DNA from: Mycobacterium simiae
GTDB taxonomy: Bacteria > Actinomycetota > Actinomycetes > Mycobacteriales > Mycobacteriaceae
NCBI RefSeq assembly: GCF_010727605.1
Contig: NZ_AP022568.1
Location: 3,100,001 to 3,164,000 of the forward strand
Reading direction: 5' to 3'
DNA: 64,000 bases
Part shown: piece after piece, positions 26,215 to 36,353 of the stretch
Layout: the number at the start of each line of letters is the position of its first letter
Position numbering within the stretch: position 1 is the first letter of the stretch
Notes under the pieces: generated by a model
The model's input: only the letters and a program-made list of their open reading frames with translations
Databases searched by the model: none
What the model was told of the DNA's origin: nothing
Program-made: the position numbers and the translations under genes

Positions 26215-27375
26215 ATGACTGAGGCGTACGTCATTGACGCTGTACGTACCGCGGTCGGCAAGCGCAACGGCGCACTGGCCGGGATCCATCCCATCGACCT
26301 GGGCGCTCATGCGTGGCGCGGGCTGCTCGACCGGGTCGACGTCGATCCCGCCGCGGTTGACGATGTGATCGCCGGCTGCGTCGACGCCATCGGCGGGCAG
26401 GCGGGCAACATCGCGCGGCTCTCCTGGCTGGCGGCCGGCTACCCCGAGGAGGTCCCGGGCGTCACTGTGGACCGCCAGTGCGGTTCCAGTCAACAAGCGA
26501 TTTCCTTTGGCGCGCAGGCGATCATGGCGGGGACGGCCGATCTGATCGTGGCCGGTGGCATGCAGAACATGAGCTGGATTCCGATCTCGTCGGCGATGAC
26601 GGTCGGCGAGCAGTTCGGTTTCACCTCGCCCACCAACGAGTCCAAGCAGTGGCTGCACCGCTACGGCGATCAGGAGATTTCCCAATTCCGTGGCGCCGAG
26701 ATGATCGCCGAGAAGTGGAACCTGTCGCGCGAGGAGATGGAGCAGTACTCGCTAACCAGCCACGAGCGCGCGTTCGCGGCGATTCGCAGCGGCCACTTCG
26801 ACAACGAAATCATCACCGTGGAAAGCGAATCGGGGCCGTTCCGGGTGGATGAGGGGCCCCGCGAGTCGTCGCTGGAGAAGATGGCCGGACTTAAAACTCT
26901 CGTCGAGGGCGGCCGGCTCACGGCGGCGATGGCCAGCCAGATCTCCGACGGTGCCAGCGCGGTGCTGCTCGCCTCGGATCGGGCGGTCAAGGAGCACAAG
27001 CTGACGCCACGCGCGCGCATCCACCACATCAGCGCCCGGGCGGCCGACCCGGTGTTCATGCTCACCGGTCCCATCCCGGCCACTCGCTACGCGCTGGACA
27101 AGACCGGCCTGTCCATCGGCGACATCGACACCATCGAGATCAACGAGGCGTTCGCACCGGTGGTGATGGCGTGGCTCAAGGAAGTCAAGGCCGATCCGGA
27201 GAAGGTCAACCCCAACGGCGGCGCGATCGCCCTCGGCCATCCGCTGGGCGCCACCGGCGCAAAACTGTTCACCACGATGCTCAACGAGCTCGAGCGCACC
27301 GGTGGCCGTTACGGTTTGCAGACGATGTGTGAGGGCGGTGGGACGGCCAACGTGACCATCATCGAGCGGCTGTAA
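26215..27375 (+). CDS. fadA6: Acyl-CoA thiolase FadA6
   Basis: A 386-residue thiolase. Catalytic residues visible: acyl-accepting Cys89 (RQCGSSQQ), NEAF near residue 303, His in [14 protein letters not shown], and the C-terminal Cys in CEGGGTANVT. FadA6 removes acetyl-CoA from the C/D-ring propionyl side chain, giving the substrate line for IpdC and EchA20. AAGGAG ribosome site before the ATG. Downstream of kstR2; convergent with ipdC. Confidence 0.94.
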   Translation: MTEAYVIDAVRTAVGKRNGALAGIHPIDLGAHAWRGLLDRVDVDPAAVDDVIAGCVDAIGGQAGNIARLSWLAAGYPEEVPGVTVDRQCGSSQQAISFGAQAIMAGTADLIVAGGMQNMSWIPISSAMTVGEQFGFTSPTNESKQWLHRYGDQEISQFRGAEMIAEKWNLSREEMEQYSLTSHERAFAAIRSGHFDNEIITVESESGPFRVDEGPRESSLEKMAGLKTLVEGGRLTAAMASQISDGASAVLLASDRAVKEHKLTPRARIHHISARAADPVFMLTGPIPATRYALDKTGLSIGDIDTIEINEAFAPVVMAWLKEVKADPEKVNPNGGAIALGHPLGATGAKLFTTMLNELERTGGRYGLQTMCEGGGTANVTIIERL

Positions 27376-27423
27376 CTCGCTGGCCCAGTGCGAGACTCAT
27401 GGGTCAGGACTAGCCAACCGCCG

Positions 27424-27521
27424 CGAGTGTCGCACCGCGGCTTTCAGTGTGCGTCCAGGGTGCCGACACGCCGGGCAGACCACGCCGAGGCGTCACAGTC
27501 AAAGCCGTAACTGCACACTCG
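27424..27521. repeat. Imperfect inverted repeat between convergent fadA6 and ipdC
   Basis: Arms at 27424-27451 and 27494-27521 pair at 19 of 28 positions when one is reversed (CGAGTGT outer block, CGGCTTT and GTG inner blocks). The unit fills the 157-bp gap between two genes reading toward each other. It may serve as a bidirectional transcript end; there is no T-run. I recall similar GTGT/GCCGACACGCC-rich intergenic elements in other mycobacteria. Confidence 0.5.
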
Positions 27522-27532
27522 GCGCCCCGGGA

Positions 27533-28603
27533 TCAATCCTCGATCAGCGCGGACGCCGACTGCAGGTGCTTGATCGCGTCGCGCACGATCGACTCGATCA
27601 GTTCGGCACACGACGGCAGGTCCTCGAGGATGCCGGCCACCTGACCCGACGCCAGCACGCCCGCCTCCGTATTGCCTTCCACCAGTCCGGCTTTCAACAG
27701 CATCGGCGTGTTGGCCGCCATCACGACCTGCGACCAGGTCATCTCTTTGCCGTGGCGCATCGCCATGCCGTCGGTGATCATCGACCGCCAGGTCATTTGC
27801 GACATATGCTTGAACTTTGCGGCATTGCGCAGCGCGGCACTGAAACCCCTTAGCGGCGAGCCGCTTTCCAGCTTCTCGACCAGTCCGGTACGCAGCACGC
27901 GATGCGGCATCCCGTCGACGCGAGTGGTGACCACGGTGCCGTCCAGGGCGGCCTGCAGATAGCGCTGTTTGACGGCGTCCGGCACGGTCGAATCCGAAGT
28001 GAGCAGGAACCGGGTACCCATCGCCACGCCGGCCGCACCATAGGACAACGCCGCCGCCAGGCCGCGGCCATCGAAGAACCCGCCCGCTGCGATGACCGGG
28101 ATGCTGGAGCCCCGCACCGCGTCGAGCACCGACGGCAACAGCAGGGTCGTCGCGACCGGCCCGGTATGCCCACCGCCCTCGCCGCCCTGCACGATCATCG
28201 CGTCGGCACCCCAGCTGGCCACTTTGCGCGCGTGTTTGGCCGCGCCGATCGACGGAATCACCACGGCGCCGGCCTCTTTGAGGCGGGCGATCAGCTCCTG
28301 TTTGGGTGCCAGCGCGAATGACGCCACCTTGACGCCCTCGCGGATCATCAACTCGACCCGATCACCGGCGTCGGCGGCGTCGGCGCGGATATTGACGCCG
28401 AACGGTTTGTCCGTCGCGGCCTTGACCTTATCGATGGCCGTCGCCAATTCGTCCAATGTCATGGTGGCCGACGCCAAGATGCCGAGCCCGCCCGCGTTGG
28501 CGGTGGCCGCCACCAGCCGCGCCCCGGCGACCCAGCCCATCCCGGTTTGGACCACCGGATGCTCGACTCCGACCAGCTCGGTCAGCGGTGTACGCAGCTT
28601 CAT
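27533..28603 (-). CDS. ipdC: IpdC, FMN-dependent oxidoreductase of ring C/D catabolism
   Basis: A 356-residue TIM-barrel flavoprotein of the nitronate-monooxygenase-like family (VQTGMGWVAGARL near the start, QGGEGGGHTGPV and VIAAGGFFDGRG as flavin-phosphate segments). In steroid degradation IpdC reduces an unsaturated bicyclic acyl-CoA before ring opening. Last gene of echA20-ipdA-ipdB-ipdC, 10 bases after ipdB. In M. tuberculosis fdxB and Rv3555c follow; both are missing here. Confidence 0.92.
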   Translation of the reverse strand: MKLRTPLTELVGVEHPVVQTGMGWVAGARLVAATANAGGLGILASATMTLDELATAIDKVKAATDKPFGVNIRADAADAGDRVELMIREGVKVASFALAPKQELIARLKEAGAVVIPSIGAAKHARKVASWGADAMIVQGGEGGGHTGPVATTLLLPSVLDAVRGSSIPVIAAGGFFDGRGLAAALSYGAAGVAMGTRFLLTSDSTVPDAVKQRYLQAALDGTVVTTRVDGMPHRVLRTGLVEKLESGSPLRGFSAALRNAAKFKHMSQMTWRSMITDGMAMRHGKEMTWSQVVMAANTPMLLKAGLVEGNTEAGVLASGQVAGILEDLPSCAELIESIVRDAIKHLQSASALIED

Positions 28604-28613
28604 AGCGGACTTC

Positions 28614-29360
28614 TCACGACCGGATCTCTCTGTCCCGCAGCGACTTCGGGTCGACGGCCTCGCGGATCAGACGCAGTTCCTCCTCGGCCGGCAGCCGGCT
28701 TTCGTCCGCCTCGTCAAGCCCGTGGATCTCGAACGAGGTGTTTTCTCGCACCTCGTCGGCCGACACTCCGGGGTGCAGGCTCACCGCTCGCATGGTCCGG
28801 TCGGGGCCGCCGAAGTCGAAGACGCCGAGGTTGGACACCACCCGGTAGGTGTTGGCGAAACGGAATGCCGGATTGTCGGCATCGACGTTGTCCCAGCCGA
28901 TTCCGCAGACGATGTCCACCTTTTCGCAGAACACCCGCTTGGAATGGTTGCCGACCCAGTAACTGGTCGCGTGGTTGATGGCGTTGCCGGGTGCGCCGCG
29001 CACGCCGAACATCTGCCGGGTGGGCTGTTGCAGTGGTCCGAAGGCGGAGATGTTCTGATTCCCAAAGCGGTCAACCTGATTGGCGCCCATCACCACGTGC
29101 CGCCGGCCCCAAGCCAGGGTTTCGAAGACGCGGCCGAACGGCATCCACCCTTCGACGGCACCCGGGGCCCCCAGCGCGGGAGTGTCGGCCAGCAGCTGCG
29201 CCTCCCCGTCGGTCAGCAAAATGTCGGGCGAGAACGTCAACCGAGCCAGCCGCGCGCCCACCGAAGCCATGTTCGTCATGGGGCTGACCATGATTTCACC
29301 GGCGTCCCGGAACAACTCCGCGCAGGCGACTGCACACACTTCGGCCCGGGTGGCGGTCAC
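28614..29360 (-). CDS. ipdB: COCHEA-CoA hydrolase beta subunit IpdB
   Basis: A 248-residue CoA-transferase-fold subunit. With IpdA it opens ring C of COCHEA-CoA by hydrolysis, a reaction unlike normal CoA transfer. Sequence shows the family's PMTNMASVGARLARLTF and GANQVDRFGNQN segments. The GTG at 29360 overlaps the ipdA stop (GTGA), so the two subunits are coupled. Confidence 0.94.
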   Translation of the reverse strand: MTATRAEVCAVACAELFRDAGEIMVSPMTNMASVGARLARLTFSPDILLTDGEAQLLADTPALGAPGAVEGWMPFGRVFETLAWGRRHVVMGANQVDRFGNQNISAFGPLQQPTRQMFGVRGAPGNAINHATSYWVGNHSKRVFCEKVDIVCGIGWDNVDADNPAFRFANTYRVVSNLGVFDFGGPDRTMRAVSLHPGVSADEVRENTSFEIHGLDEADESRLPAEEELRLIREAVDPKSLRDREIRS

Positions 29361-30238
29361 TTTACGGCCTCCTGACCAAACGCGCGCACGGCGGCTTGAT
29401 AGTCGTCTTCGCTGCCCGACAGATAGGTCTGGGTGAACTTCTGCCAGCCCTCGTCGGTCGATGCCGCCTCAGCGTAATGCCGCTGGAACTTCTCGTCGCG
29501 ACCGTAATCCGGTGCCGCGGTGGTGAAGTGGGCGCCGTTGGGTGCTTGCACGACGGCATCCACCATCATACGGTTCACCAGCAGCGCCTGCGGGGGCACT
29601 GCCTTGACCAGGTCCTCGGTCGGGACGACGCGCTCCACCGAGAGGTAACGCCGGTCGGCGGCCATCAGGAACAGGTCGTCGAAGTAGGGATCGATTCCGG
29701 TGTAGGCGGCATTGCCTTGGCTGTCCCCGAGATTCAGGTGGGCAAAGGCGGCGTCCAGGCGCAGCGCCGGCATGGCGATCAGCGTCTCGTTGCCGCCATC
29801 CGTTGGGTAGGGCGAGGTCACGGTTTTTAACTCGCCCTCCCAAAAGTCCGGCACCGAGCTGCCCAGCCCGGCACGAATCGGCAGGAATGGCAACCGTTGT
29901 GCGGCGGCCTGCAGACCGCACCGCAGCATGCCCTCGTCCATCTCCCGTGCTTCGATCTGGCCGGCGCTGCGGGCCTTGGCGAACCACGGGTCGTAGAACG
30001 GCGGCGAGTCGAGCGAGACGAAGCCGTAGTAGACGCGCTTGACCTTGCCGGCCGCGCAGAGCAGGCCGAGGTCCGGACCGCCATAGGTGACCACGGTCAG
30101 GTCTTTGACGTCGGTGCGCAGGATGGCGCGCACGAACGCCATCGGCTTGCGCCGCGAGCCCCAGCCGCCGATGCCGATGGTCATGCCGTTGCGCAGCCCC
30201 GCGACCGCTTCGTCCAATGTTGTTGTCTTGTCGGCCAC
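29357..30238 (-). CDS. ipdA: COCHEA-CoA hydrolase alpha subunit IpdA
   Basis: A 293-residue CoA-transferase-fold subunit with the glycine loop GIGGWGSRRKPMAF near residue 22 and LGDSQGNAAYTG near residue 185. The GTG at 30238 gives the known length (about 292); the frame continues upstream to 30778 but overlaps echA20 and is rejected. Partner of IpdB in ring C opening. Located 47 bases after echA20 in one operon under a KstR2 box. Confidence 0.94.
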   Translation of the reverse strand: MADKTTTLDEAVAGLRNGMTIGIGGWGSRRKPMAFVRAILRTDVKDLTVVTYGGPDLGLLCAAGKVKRVYYGFVSLDSPPFYDPWFAKARSAGQIEAREMDEGMLRCGLQAAAQRLPFLPIRAGLGSSVPDFWEGELKTVTSPYPTDGGNETLIAMPALRLDAAFAHLNLGDSQGNAAYTGIDPYFDDLFLMAADRRYLSVERVVPTEDLVKAVPPQALLVNRMMVDAVVQAPNGAHFTTAAPDYGRDEKFQRHYAEAASTDEGWQKFTQTYLSGSEDDYQAAVRAFGQEAVK

Positions 30239-30285
30239 TATGCGCCGCTCCTCTTCATCACTTCGTTCTGGATCGTCGTCGGCGG

Positions 30286-31053
30286 CTAAGACTTCTCGCC
30301 CTTCTCGCCCTTGCTGGTACCGGCGAACGCGTCCCGATGCTCGTCCGACACCCCGGCCAGGTTCAGCTCGAAGGTAAAGCCTTGTTCCATCCGGTAACTC
30401 GAGTTGACCCGTTGCACGTCGATGAGGTTCAGCGCTTCTTTCGCCGCGCGGATGACGCGGGTGTCTTTGGCGGCGATGTCGCGCGCGACCCGCAGCGCGG
30501 CCTCGTCCAGCTGGTCGCGCGGCACCACCTCGTGCACCGAGCCGAAGTGGTGCAAGGTGGCGGCGTCCACGGTTGCCGCGGTGAAGAACAGTCGCCGCAT
30601 CATGTGTTGGGGCACAAGCCGTGACAAGTGCGTTGCGGCGCCGAGGGCGCCGCGTTCCACTTCCGGCAGCCCGAAGGTGGCGTCGTCGGAGGCCACGATG
30701 ACGTCGGCATTGCCGACCAGGCCGATGCCGCCGCCGACGCAGAACCCATTCACCGCCGCGATGACGGGTACGGCGCACTCGTAGACGGCGCGGAAGGCCG
30801 CGAAGCAGCCGCGGTTGGCGTCGATGAGCGCGGTGAAACCGTCGGTGCGCTGCATTTCTTTGATGTCGACGCCGGCGTTGAACCCGCGGCCCTCCGCCCG
30901 CAAAATCACGACGTGCGTGTCGGGGTCAGTGCCCGCGGCGGTTATCGCGTCCGCAAGCTCGAACCAGCCTCGCGATGGGATGGCGTTGACCGGCGGATAG
31001 TTGACGGTGACCGCGGCTATGCCCGGTTCTGTGCTGGTGGATGTGATCGTCAA
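30286..31053 (-). CDS. echA20: Ring D hydrolase EchA20 (crotonase family)
   Basis: A 255-residue crotonase-fold enzyme; in M. tuberculosis EchA20 hydrolytically opens ring D of HIEC-CoA. The oxyanion-hole regions are visible (GRGFNAGVDIKEM near 55, NGFCVGGGIGLVGNAD near 105). The C-terminus is Lys/Glu/Gly-rich. The start is a TTG at 31053 with AGGAAG 6 bases upstream; no ATG or GTG is available in frame. First gene of the echA20-ipdABC operon. Confidence 0.92.
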   Translation of the reverse strand: MTITSTSTEPGIAAVTVNYPPVNAIPSRGWFELADAITAAGTDPDTHVVILRAEGRGFNAGVDIKEMQRTDGFTALIDANRGCFAAFRAVYECAVPVIAAVNGFCVGGGIGLVGNADVIVASDDATFGLPEVERGALGAATHLSRLVPQHMMRRLFFTAATVDAATLHHFGSVHEVVPRDQLDEAALRVARDIAAKDTRVIRAAKEALNLIDVQRVNSSYRMEQGFTFELNLAGVSDEHRDAFAGTSKGEKGEKS

Positions 31054-31089
31054 TTGGCACTTCCTGAAGACATTGCGGTCGACTACCTA

Positions 31090-31103
31090 AGCAAGCACTT
31101 GCT
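31090..31103. promoter_or_regulatory. KstR2 box, echA20-ipdABC and Rv3549c/Rv3548c
   Basis: AGCAAGCACTTGCT, matching AnCAAGnnCTTGnT. It lies between the divergent echA20 operon and two SDR genes and is the third KstR2 box of the block. Confidence 0.92.
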
Positions 31104-31106
31104 TGG

Positions 31107-31112
31107 TACGCT
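31107..31112 (+). promoter_or_regulatory. Probable -10 hexamer of leaderless Rv3549c-like gene
   Basis: TACGCT, 3 bases after the KstR2 box and 6 bases before the GTG at 31119. Confidence 0.6.
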
Positions 31113-31118
31113 AGCACA

Positions 31119-31916
31119 GTGACTCGCGCCGAGGCAGGCCCCCTTTCCCCGGGGGCGATCAATTTGGGACTGGCCGGGCGGGTCGTTCTGGTGACCGGTG
31201 GGGTTCGCGGGGTAGGCGCTGGCATCAGCGCGGTTTTCGTCCAGCAGGGCGCGACCGTCGTCACGTGTGCGCGCCGCGCCGTCGAGGGTCTGCCGTATGA
31301 ATTTCATGCCTGCGATGTCCGAGACGAAGCGGCCGTCGAGACGTTGATCGACACGATCGTCGAGCGGCACGGCCGCCTCGACGTCGTGGTCAACAACGCC
31401 GGCGGCTCGCCGTACGTGCTGACCGCCGAGTCCAGCCCGAAGTTCAACCGTAAAATCATCGAGCTCAACCTCATTGGCTCGCTGCTCGTTTCGCAGTTTG
31501 CCAACGAGAAAATGCAGAACCAGCCCGGTGGCGGGACGATCGTCAACATCTGCAGTCTCAGCGGCCGGCGCCCCTCACCGGGCACCGGGGCGTATGGGGC
31601 GGCCAAGGCCGGGCTGGAAAGCCTCACCCAGACGCTGGCGGTGGAATGGGGTCCGAAGGTTCGGGTCAACGCCTGCGTGGTCGGCATGGTCGAAACCGAA
31701 CAGGCCGACCTGTTCTATGGTGACGCGGAGTCGATCGCTGCGATCTCGAAGAATGTGCCGCTGGGCCGGCTGGCCAAGCCCGAGGATGTCGGTTGGGCCG
31801 CAGCGTTTTTGGCGTCGGACGCCGCGTGCTATATCAGCGGTGCGTCGTTGGAGGTGCACGGGGGCGGCGAGCCGCCACACTATCTGGCGACCACGAACGC
31901 CGGCGCGATCAAGTAG
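31119..31916 (+). CDS. Short-chain dehydrogenase (Rv3549c-like)
   Basis: A 265-residue SDR with TGGVRGVGAG nucleotide motif (about residues 26-35), NNAGG and the active-site Tyr-X3-Lys in AYGAAKAG. GTG start preceded at 6 bases by a -10-like hexamer. Controlled by the KstR2 box and followed 15 bases later by a second SDR. The exact substrate in C/D-ring catabolism is not established. Confidence 0.9.
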   Translation: MTRAEAGPLSPGAINLGLAGRVVLVTGGVRGVGAGISAVFVQQGATVVTCARRAVEGLPYEFHACDVRDEAAVETLIDTIVERHGRLDVVVNNAGGSPYVLTAESSPKFNRKIIELNLIGSLLVSQFANEKMQNQPGGGTIVNICSLSGRRPSPGTGAYGAAKAGLESLTQTLAVEWGPKVRVNACVVGMVETEQADLFYGDAESIAAISKNVPLGRLAKPEDVGWAAAFLASDAACYISGASLEVHGGGEPPHYLATTNAGAIK

Positions 31917-31931
31917 AGGAGACGAGGAAAT

Positions 31932-32837
31932 ATGGGGCTAGTTGACGGCCGTGTCGTCATCGTCACCGGAGCGGGCGGCGGTATCGGTCGTGCGCATGCG
32001 TTGGCCTTCGCGGCCGAAGGCGCGCGCGTCGTCGTCAACGACATCGGTGTAGGACTGGACGGGTCACCGGCGAGCGGCGGCAGCGCTGCACAGGCGGTGG
32101 TCGACGAGATCACTGCGGCCGGCGGCGAAGCGGTTGCCAGCGGCTCCAACGTTGCCGACTGGGCGCAAGCCGCCGCCCTGGTCGAGACCGCCGTCGACAC
32201 CTTCGGCGGTCTGGATGTCCTGGTGAACAATGCCGGCATCGTGCGCGACCGAATGATGGCCAATACCAGCGAGGAAGAGTTCGACGCCGTCATCGCCGTG
32301 CATCTCAAGGGCCACTTCGCCACCATGCGCCATGCCGCGTCGTATTGGCGCGCGCAGTCCAAAGCGGGCAAAGCCGTTGCGGCCCGGATCATCAACACCA
32401 GTTCCGGCGCGGGCCTGCAGGGCAGCGTCGGGCAGGGCAACTACAGCGCGGCCAAGGCCGGTATCGCCGCCCTGACGCTGGTTGCCGCGGCCGAAATGGG
32501 CCGCTACGGCGTGACGGTCAACGCCATCGCGCCGTCCGCCCGCACCCGGATGACCGAGACGGTCTTCGCCGAGATGATGGCCACGCAGAACCAGGATTTC
32601 GATGCGATGGCACCGGAAAACGTTTCCCCGCTGGTGGTTTGGCTTGGCAGCGCGGAAGCCCGCGACGTCACCGGCAAGGTCTTCGAAGTCGAGGGCGGCA
32701 AGATTCGCGTCGCCGAGGGCTGGGCGCACGGACCGCAGATCGACAAGGGCGCGCGTTGGGACCCCGCCGAACTGGGCCCCGTCGTCGCCGACCTGTTGGC
32801 CAAGTCGCGCCCGCCGGTTCCGGTTTACGGCGCCTAG
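31932..32837 (+). CDS. Short-chain dehydrogenase (Rv3548c-like)
   Basis: A 301-residue SDR, longer than the classical 250, with TGAGGGIGRAHA, NNAGIVRDRM and active-site Tyr-X3-Lys in NYSAAKAG. The pattern resembles the dehydrogenase module of multifunctional beta-oxidation (17-beta-HSD type 4-like) proteins, suggesting a 3-hydroxyacyl-CoA substrate. GAGGAGACGAGG upstream. Second gene of the KstR2-controlled pair; convergent with ddn. Confidence 0.9.
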   Translation: MGLVDGRVVIVTGAGGGIGRAHALAFAAEGARVVVNDIGVGLDGSPASGGSAAQAVVDEITAAGGEAVASGSNVADWAQAAALVETAVDTFGGLDVLVNNAGIVRDRMMANTSEEEFDAVIAVHLKGHFATMRHAASYWRAQSKAGKAVAARIINTSSGAGLQGSVGQGNYSAAKAGIAALTLVAAAEMGRYGVTVNAIAPSARTRMTETVFAEMMATQNQDFDAMAPENVSPLVVWLGSAEARDVTGKVFEVEGGKIRVAEGWAHGPQIDKGARWDPAELGPVVADLLAKSRPPVPVYGA

Positions 32838-32929
32838 CCAGTCGGGCCGGCCAATAGCCGGGAATGACGAATCCACCGCCGTTGAAGGCATCGTGTCCGG
32901 ATGATTCCCGTCCGGACTGTCCCGAGACG

Positions 32930-33388
<459 letters not shown>

Positions 33389-33787
33389 TTAGCGCTGAAT
33401 GAACGGATGAAACCGAACCTTGATGTGCTGGATTTCTGCTTGCCCGGCTGGGCTTTCGGCGGGGATCAGGAACGTTTCGTCGACCCGGGCGGCCAGCTTG
33501 CGGCCGCCGAATACCGCCTTGGTCAGTACCACGTACTCGGCGCGCACCTCGTCGCCGACGATGAAATAGTCCGGCGGTGTCGTCTCGGCGATCAGGCGAT
33601 ACTGCAGACCACGATTGAGGCTGCGCCGCAAGTGGTTTCCGGAGAAGCCGTTCTTGATCCCCTGCTCGGTCCGGGTGCAGCGCGGCGCGAATGGAACCGC
33701 ATCGCCGACGTGGCTGACGAGCGCGTCGATGTAGGCTTGCGCCGCGGCGATGCGGTCCGTTGCGGGGACCGGCTTGGTGACGACCAC
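33389..33787 (-). CDS. Small protein between fadA5 and ddn, possible SnoaL/NTF2-like
   Basis: A 132-residue cytoplasmic protein I do not recognise with certainty. It begins with a helix (RIAAAQAYIDALVSHVG), has a central basic part and ends in strand-like segments (AEYVVLTKAVFGG, IQHIKVRFHPFI); this order is compatible with an NTF2/SnoaL-type cone fold. The GTG at 33787 starts 8 bases after the fadA5 stop, so it lies in the fadA5-ddn operon. I recall no gene here in M. tuberculosis. Confidence 0.65.
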   Translation of the reverse strand: MVVTKPVPATDRIAAAQAYIDALVSHVGDAVPFAPRCTRTEQGIKNGFSGNHLRRSLNRGLQYRLIAETTPPDYFIVGDEVRAEYVVLTKAVFGGRKLAARVDETFLIPAESPAGQAEIQHIKVRFHPFIQR

Positions 33788-33795
33788 CCGTCGCG

Positions 33796-34980
<1,185 letters not shown>

Positions 34981-34981
34981 C

Positions 34982-34995
34982 TAGAACACGTTTCA
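34982..34995. promoter_or_regulatory. KstR box, fadA5 side
   Basis: TAGAACACGTTTCA fits the KstR consensus and lies 10 bases upstream of the fadA5 ATG. Confidence 0.9.
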
Positions 34996-35060
34996 TTACT
35001 CTGACAAGCGACGATGATGACCTGCCTTTTATCTGCGCAAGAGCCGTGTTTTACTGGCAC

Positions 35061-35074
35061 TAGAACACGTTGCA
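35061..35074. promoter_or_regulatory. KstR box, cyp125 side
   Basis: TAGAACACGTTGCA fits the KstR consensus. A TAGTGT hexamer (35077-35082) follows as a likely -10, and AAAGGAG at 35087-35093 is the ribosome site for the ATG at 35103. Confidence 0.9.
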
Positions 35075-35102
35075 ATTAGTGTTGTAAAAGGAGCGCACTC
35101 AC

Positions 35103-36353
35103 ATGGCACCCCCCAACATTCCCGCAGACTTCGATTTTCTCGACCCCGACGTGAACCTGGCGGGGCTGCCCGTTGCGGAGCTGGCCGAGCTGCGCAAGGC
35201 GGAGCCGATTCACTGGGTCGACATCCCGGGCGGCGCCGGCGGCTTCGAGGACCACGGCTACTGGATCGTCACCAAGCATGCCGACGTCAAGGAGGTGTCA
35301 CGCCGCAGCGACGTCTTCTCCAGCTGGCAGAACGGCGCCATCCCGACCTGGCCGCCGGAGATGAAGCGTGAGCAGGTCGAACTTCAGCGCAGCGTCATGC
35401 TCAACATGGACGCCCCGCACCACACCCGGTTGCGCAAGATCATCTCGCGCGGGTTCACGCCGCGCGCGATCGGACGGTTGGAAGCCGAACTGGCTCAGCG
35501 CGCGGAGAACATCGCCAAGACCGCGGCGGCCGAAGGCAGCGGTGACTTCGTCGAGCAGGTGTCCTGCGAGCTGCCGCTGCAGGCCATCGCCGGTCTTCTC
35601 GGTGTTCCCCAGGAGGACCGGGACAAGCTCTTCCGCTGGTCAAACGAGATGACCGGCGGCACCGACCCCGAATACGCCACCGTCGACCCCGCACAGTCGT
35701 CGATGGAATTGATCGCCTACGCCATGGCGATGGCCGAGGAGCGGGGCAAGAACCCCACCGACGACATCGTCACCACGCTCATCCAGGCTGACATCGACGG
35801 CGAGAAACTCTCCGACGACGAGTTCGGCTTCTTCGTGGTGATGCTCGCGGTGGCGGGCAATGAGACCACCCGCAACTCGATCACCCACGGCATGATTGCC
35901 TTCGCGAACAACCCCGATCAATGGGAGCTGTTCAAGAAGGAACGGCCGGCCACGGCGGCCGACGAGATCATCCGATGGGCCACGCCGGTGTCGGCTTTCC
36001 AGCGCACCGCCAACGAGGACATCGAGCTGGGCGGTGTGCGGATCAAGAAGGGTCAGCGGGTAGTGATGTCCTACCGGTCGGCCAACTTCGACGAAGAGGT
36101 CTTCGACGACCCGCACCGATTCAACATCTTGCGCGACCCCAACCCGCACGTCGGGTTCGGCGGCACTGGCGCGCACTACTGCATCGGCGCGAACTTGGCC
36201 CGGATGACCATCAACCTGATCTTCAACGCGGTCGCCGATCACATGCCGGACCTGAAGGCGATCGGCGAGCCCGAGCGGTTACGGTCGGGATGGCTCAACG
36301 GCATCAAGCACTGGCAGGTGGACTACACCGGAAAGAGCGCGGTGACGTCCTGA
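35103..36353 (+). CDS. cyp125: Steroid C26 monooxygenase CYP125
   Basis: A 416-residue cytochrome P450 that oxidises the terminal side-chain carbon of cholesterol or cholestenone to the acid, the step before FadD19 activation. I-helix AGNETT at 251-256, ExxR at 288-291, and heme-ligand Cys360 in FGGTGAHYCIG. Slightly shorter at the N-terminus than the M. tuberculosis protein (about 433 in annotation). Ribosome site AAAGGAG. First gene of cyp125-fadE28-fadE29-chsH2-chsH1-ltp2, every junction of which overlaps. Confidence 0.96.
   Translation: MAPPNIPADFDFLDPDVNLAGLPVAELAELRKAEPIHWVDIPGGAGGFEDHGYWIVTKHADVKEVSRRSDVFSSWQNGAIPTWPPEMKREQVELQRSVMLNMDAPHHTRLRKIISRGFTPRAIGRLEAELAQRAENIAKTAAAEGSGDFVEQVSCELPLQAIAGLLGVPQEDRDKLFRWSNEMTGGTDPEYATVDPAQSSMELIAYAMAMAEERGKNPTDDIVTTLIQADIDGEKLSDDEFGFFVVMLAVAGNETTRNSITHGMIAFANNPDQWELFKKERPATAADEIIRWATPVSAFQRTANEDIELGGVRIKKGQRVVMSYRSANFDEEVFDDPHRFNILRDPNPHVGFGGTGAHYCIGANLARMTINLIFNAVADHMPDLKAIGEPERLRSGWLNGIKHWQVDYTGKSAVTS

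Noticed and set aside
28092..29375. Open frame of 427 codons antisense to ipdC/ipdB
   Set aside because: Antisense shadow; ipdC and ipdB are intact and coupled on the other strand.
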